NCBI GenBank assembly: GCA_030537915.1 | Contig: JAUNUZ010000128.1 | Coordinates: 1 to 6,916, forward strand | From: Micrococcales bacterium | GTDB taxonomy: Bacteria > Actinomycetota > Actinomycetes > Actinomycetales > Dermatophilaceae | Direction of reading: 5' to 3' | DNA length: 6,916 nucleotides | Shown here: piece by piece, positions 4,964-6,916 of the stretch | Numbering within the stretch: position 1 is the first letter of the stretch | Layout of the letters: every line of letters starts with the position of its first letter | The notes under the pieces: generated by a model | Databases searched by the model: none | Told to the model about the DNA's origin: nothing | The model's input: only the letters and a program-made list of their open reading frames with translations | Program-made: the position numbers and the translations under genes

Positions 4964-5871
4964 CCGCGCAGCTCCAGGGCGAGGCGATCGGCGGTAGCGC
5001 CGGCGGCGCTGCGCAGCGCCGCCCGGTCGGGACCGGCGCGCAGAACCTCCCGGCTGCTCGCGGCGAGGATGTTGACGCGGGCTGCGCCGACAGCCTGCGC
5101 CAGGCCCCGCCCCGAGCCCCCCTGGGCCCCGACGCCGGGAGCCAACAGGGGCGCATTGGCGGCGGCGAGGTCGAGACCGAGGCGGCGCACGTCCTGCGCG
5201 ACGGTAGCCCCGATGACCATGCCAACGTCCCCGAGCCGACCCGCGCGGGCGGCCGCTGCGTTATCGGCCCTCACCCCGGCGACGACATCTCCGGCGACGC
5301 TGCGACGCGACCCGACTGCGGCGTCGCTAGGCACGGCGTGCTGCACCGCCCCCCCCTGCGGGTTGGAGGTGAGCGCGAGAACAAAGACGCCGCGTCCGTA
5401 CTGCGCAGCCAGATCCAGCGCCGGACGCAGCGATTCGTAACCGAGGAAGGGCGAAACCGTCATCGCGTCGGCCGCGAGTGGACCCTGCCCCACATAGGCC
5501 TGGGCGTAGCCCGTCATCGTCGAGCCGATGTCACCGCGCTTGACGTCGAGCAGACACAGGGTGCCGGCTTCACGCAGAGCCGCGACGACGCGCTCCAGGA
5601 CGGCGACACCGGCGGATCCGTGGCGCTCGAAGAAGGCCGATTGTGGCTTGACACAGGCGACTTCACCAGCGAAGGCCTCGACGCAGCGCATTGCGAAGGT
5701 CTCCAGGCCGGCGACACTGTCCGCTAACTCCCAGGCCTGCAGCAGAGCCGCGTGCGGGTCGATCCCCACGCACAGCGGGCCGTGCGTGTCCATGGCCGCG
5801 GATAGGCGGGCGCCGAAAGGCTGGGAAGGCACCGAGCCCGGGCCAGCCGCGGCGGGGTCGAGCGCTGTCAT
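4960..5871 (-). CDS. pyrF: Orotidine 5'-phosphate decarboxylase (type 2)
   Basis: PyrF decarboxylates OMP to UMP, the last step of de novo pyrimidine synthesis, without a cofactor. The 303-residue product is of the longer actinobacterial/myxobacterial type 2 form. Visible motifs are CVGIDPH (34-40, with Asp38), CVKPQSAFFE (73-82, Lys75), the catalytic tetrad motif LLDVKRGDIGST (107-118: Asp109, Lys111, Asp114), the phosphate-loop segments MTVSPFLGYES (137-147) and LAPGVGAQGG (243-252), and SSREVL near 272-277. All catalytic residues are present. The first 20 residues (Ala/Gly/Pro-rich) are variable. The ATG at 5871-5869 overlaps the pyrD stop (ATGA), and the pyrF stop overlaps the next start the same way. 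The 8-G run in codons of NPQGGAV (5356-5349) does not disturb the frame. Confidence 0.96.
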   Translation of the reverse strand: MTALDPAAAGPGSVPSQPFGARLSAAMDTHGPLCVGIDPHAALLQAWELADSVAGLETFAMRCVEAFAGEVACVKPQSAFFERHGSAGVAVLERVVAALREAGTLCLLDVKRGDIGSTMTGYAQAYVGQGPLAADAMTVSPFLGYESLRPALDLAAQYGRGVFVLALTSNPQGGAVQHAVPSDAAVGSRRSVAGDVVAGVRADNAAAARAGRLGDVGMVIGATVAQDVRRLGLDLAAANAPLLAPGVGAQGGSGRGLAQAVGAARVNILAASSREVLRAGPDRAALRSAAGATADRLALELRG

Positions 5872-6866
5872 CGGGAATGCCCCGGAATGCGGGTGTGGGC
5901 GATGCCGACGACGTCCGCAGGGCTTGCCATCTCGCGCACGCGTAACTCCTCGCCGAGCTCGTCACGAACGCGGATCGGGGCGTGCGGGTCGTTGAAGATG
6001 GCAGTCCCCACCTGAATGGCGCTTGCGCCGGCGGCCAGGAAAGACAGCGCGTCGGCTCCGGTGCGGATGCCGCCGACGCCGACGATCGGCCGCTTGGGCA
6101 GCAAGCCTGCCTCCATCGCGGCGTAGACCTGCCAGACGGCACGCAGGGCCACCGGACGGATCGCCGGCCCCGAGAGCCCGCCAGTGATGCCCGCGAGGGC
6201 CGGCCGCATCGTCGTCGTGTCGATCTCGAGCCCCAGCAGGGTGTTGATCATGACGAGGGCGTCGGCGCCCGCGTGGACCGCGGCGCGCGCGATCGCGACG
6301 ATGTCGGTGACGTCGGGGCTGAGCTTGACGAGGATCGGAATGCCCGGCGGGACGTGCGTGCGTACCCGGTCGATGACCTCGGTCGTCGCGGCGGGGTCGC
6401 AGGCGAAGACGAGCCCCCGATTGGCGACATTCGGGCAGGAGATATTGACCTCGACCCCGACTGCCGCGTCGAAGGCCTGACTCTCGACGAGCGTCTTGGC
6501 GACGGCGGCGAATTCGCGAGGGTCGTTGCCTGCGATGCTGACGATGACCCGAGCTCCGGCGGACAGGAGCCACGGAAGCTCGGCGTTGACGAAGGCGTCG
6601 ATCCCGGGGCCTTGCAGCCCGATCGAATTGAGCATGCCGGACTCGGTCTCGGCCATCCGAGGCGTGCCACGACCCGAGCGCGGCTGCGCGAGCACGGTCT
6701 TGGTGACGAACGCCCCAACCTGGCTGATGTCGAAGAAGCGTTGCAGTTCAGGGCCGTTCGCTGCGCAGCCCGAGGCGGTCATGACCGGGTTGGGCAGCGT
6801 GAGCGGGCCGAGCACGGTCGCTAAATCCACCGATCCGCCCGGACGCAGGGTGCGCGGGAGCGGCAT
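5868..6866 (-). CDS. pyrD: Dihydroorotate dehydrogenase, class 1B-like catalytic subunit
   Basis: PyrD oxidises dihydroorotate to orotate on FMN, the fourth step of UMP synthesis. The 332-residue protein has NPVMTASGCAANGPEL (26-41), the FMN-contacting TKT (55-57), GMLNSIGLQGPG (77-88), the substrate-loop motif NISCPN (141-146) in which Cys144 is the class 1 catalytic base (class 2 uses Ser), Lys181, GGLSGPAIRP (229-238) and the phosphate-binding VGVGGI (262-267) and QVGTAIF (285-291). There is no N-terminal membrane helix. Class 1B enzymes work with an NAD-linked PyrK subunit; none lies in the window, but it could be just upstream. The start is uncertain: the frame is open to the window edge, ATG 6866 has no clear ribosome-binding site, and GTG 6830-6828 (preceded by GGCGGA) would begin just before the conserved region. 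It is coupled to pyrF by ATGA. Confidence 0.92.
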   Translation of the reverse strand: MPLPRTLRPGGSVDLATVLGPLTLPNPVMTASGCAANGPELQRFFDISQVGAFVTKTVLAQPRSGRGTPRMAETESGMLNSIGLQGPGIDAFVNAELPWLLSAGARVIVSIAGNDPREFAAVAKTLVESQAFDAAVGVEVNISCPNVANRGLVFACDPAATTEVIDRVRTHVPPGIPILVKLSPDVTDIVAIARAAVHAGADALVMINTLLGLEIDTTTMRPALAGITGGLSGPAIRPVALRAVWQVYAAMEAGLLPKRPIVGVGGIRTGADALSFLAAGASAIQVGTAIFNDPHAPIRVRDELGEELRVREMASPADVVGIAHTRIPGHSR

Positions 6867-6883
6867 TGCGCCACCGGTGCGAG

Positions 6884-6916
6884 CCGCGGAGGTCGCGGAC
6901 GGCGCGGACGGCGCGG
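6884..6916. repeat. Short GC-rich tandem repeat upstream of pyrD
   Basis: GGCGCGGAC is repeated about 2.5 times with an imperfect preceding copy (GTCGCGGAC). In the pyrD frame it codes Ala-Pro-Ser repeats; in another frame it codes Arg-Ala-Val repeats. It may be the end of the preceding gene, a linker, or an upstream part of PyrD; the window edge prevents a decision. Confidence 0.5.

Noticed and set aside
5982..6824. Plus-strand frame of 280 codons opposite pyrD
   Set aside because: Arg/Asp-rich shadow translation; pyrD carries all catalytic motifs on the minus strand.
1..6916. Mobile element, CRISPR array, defence system or other novel gene cluster
   Set aside because: Every substantial minus-strand gene is a recognised core gene with intact motifs and tight spacing; no transposase, integrase, array or unfamiliar gene is present.

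Overview
The window is a compact, all-minus-strand block of housekeeping genes from a high-GC actinobacterium. The evidence is the strong G/C bias at third codon positions, frequent GTG starts, an actinobacterial integration host factor (mIHF) gene beside gmk, and the gene order. Read in the direction of transcription (right to left) the order is: pyrD (class 1B-like dihydroorotate dehydrogenase), pyrF (OMP decarboxylase), an AroQ-type chorismate mutase, mihF, gmk, rpoZ, coaBC, metK, and the first 80 codons of priA, which runs off the left edge. Genus cannot be fixed from the window; the gene order is one I recall as widespread in Actinobacteria.

Right part (4634-6866): pyrD, pyrF and the chorismate mutase gene form a tightly coupled unit, each junction being an ATGA stop/start overlap. 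It makes the last two kinds of step in UMP synthesis plus the branch-point enzyme of Phe/Tyr synthesis. The 50 bases upstream of pyrD are short tandem GC repeats, and the upstream gene is not identifiable. A 233-base gap (4401-4633) follows, with a well-spaced promoter for mihF whose -10 box lies inside an imperfect inverted repeat.

Middle part (1773-4400): mihF, gmk, rpoZ and coaBC lie close together (11-base overlap, 46-base gap, 10-base gap) and probably share the mihF promoter, perhaps with an extra promoter at the gmk 3' end. They supply a nucleoid protein, GMP to GDP conversion, RNA polymerase omega and two steps of coenzyme A synthesis. A gapped hairpin after coaBC may end this transcript.

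Left part (1-1772): metK has its own leader with a possible -10 box, a 9-base direct repeat and a strong Shine-Dalgarno sequence. Between metK and priA (169 bases) there is a GC-rich hairpin suited to termination.

I found no mobile element, CRISPR array, tRNA, rRNA, toxin-antitoxin or defence genes, and no previously undescribed system. The points worth a second look are local: a 41-residue polar tail on Gmk, the missing flap cysteine in CoaC, a repeat-like insert in the CoaC-CoaB linker, an inverted repeat over the mihF promoter, the metK leader repeat, and uncertainty about the pyrD start. No stretch over 300 bases lacks a gene.
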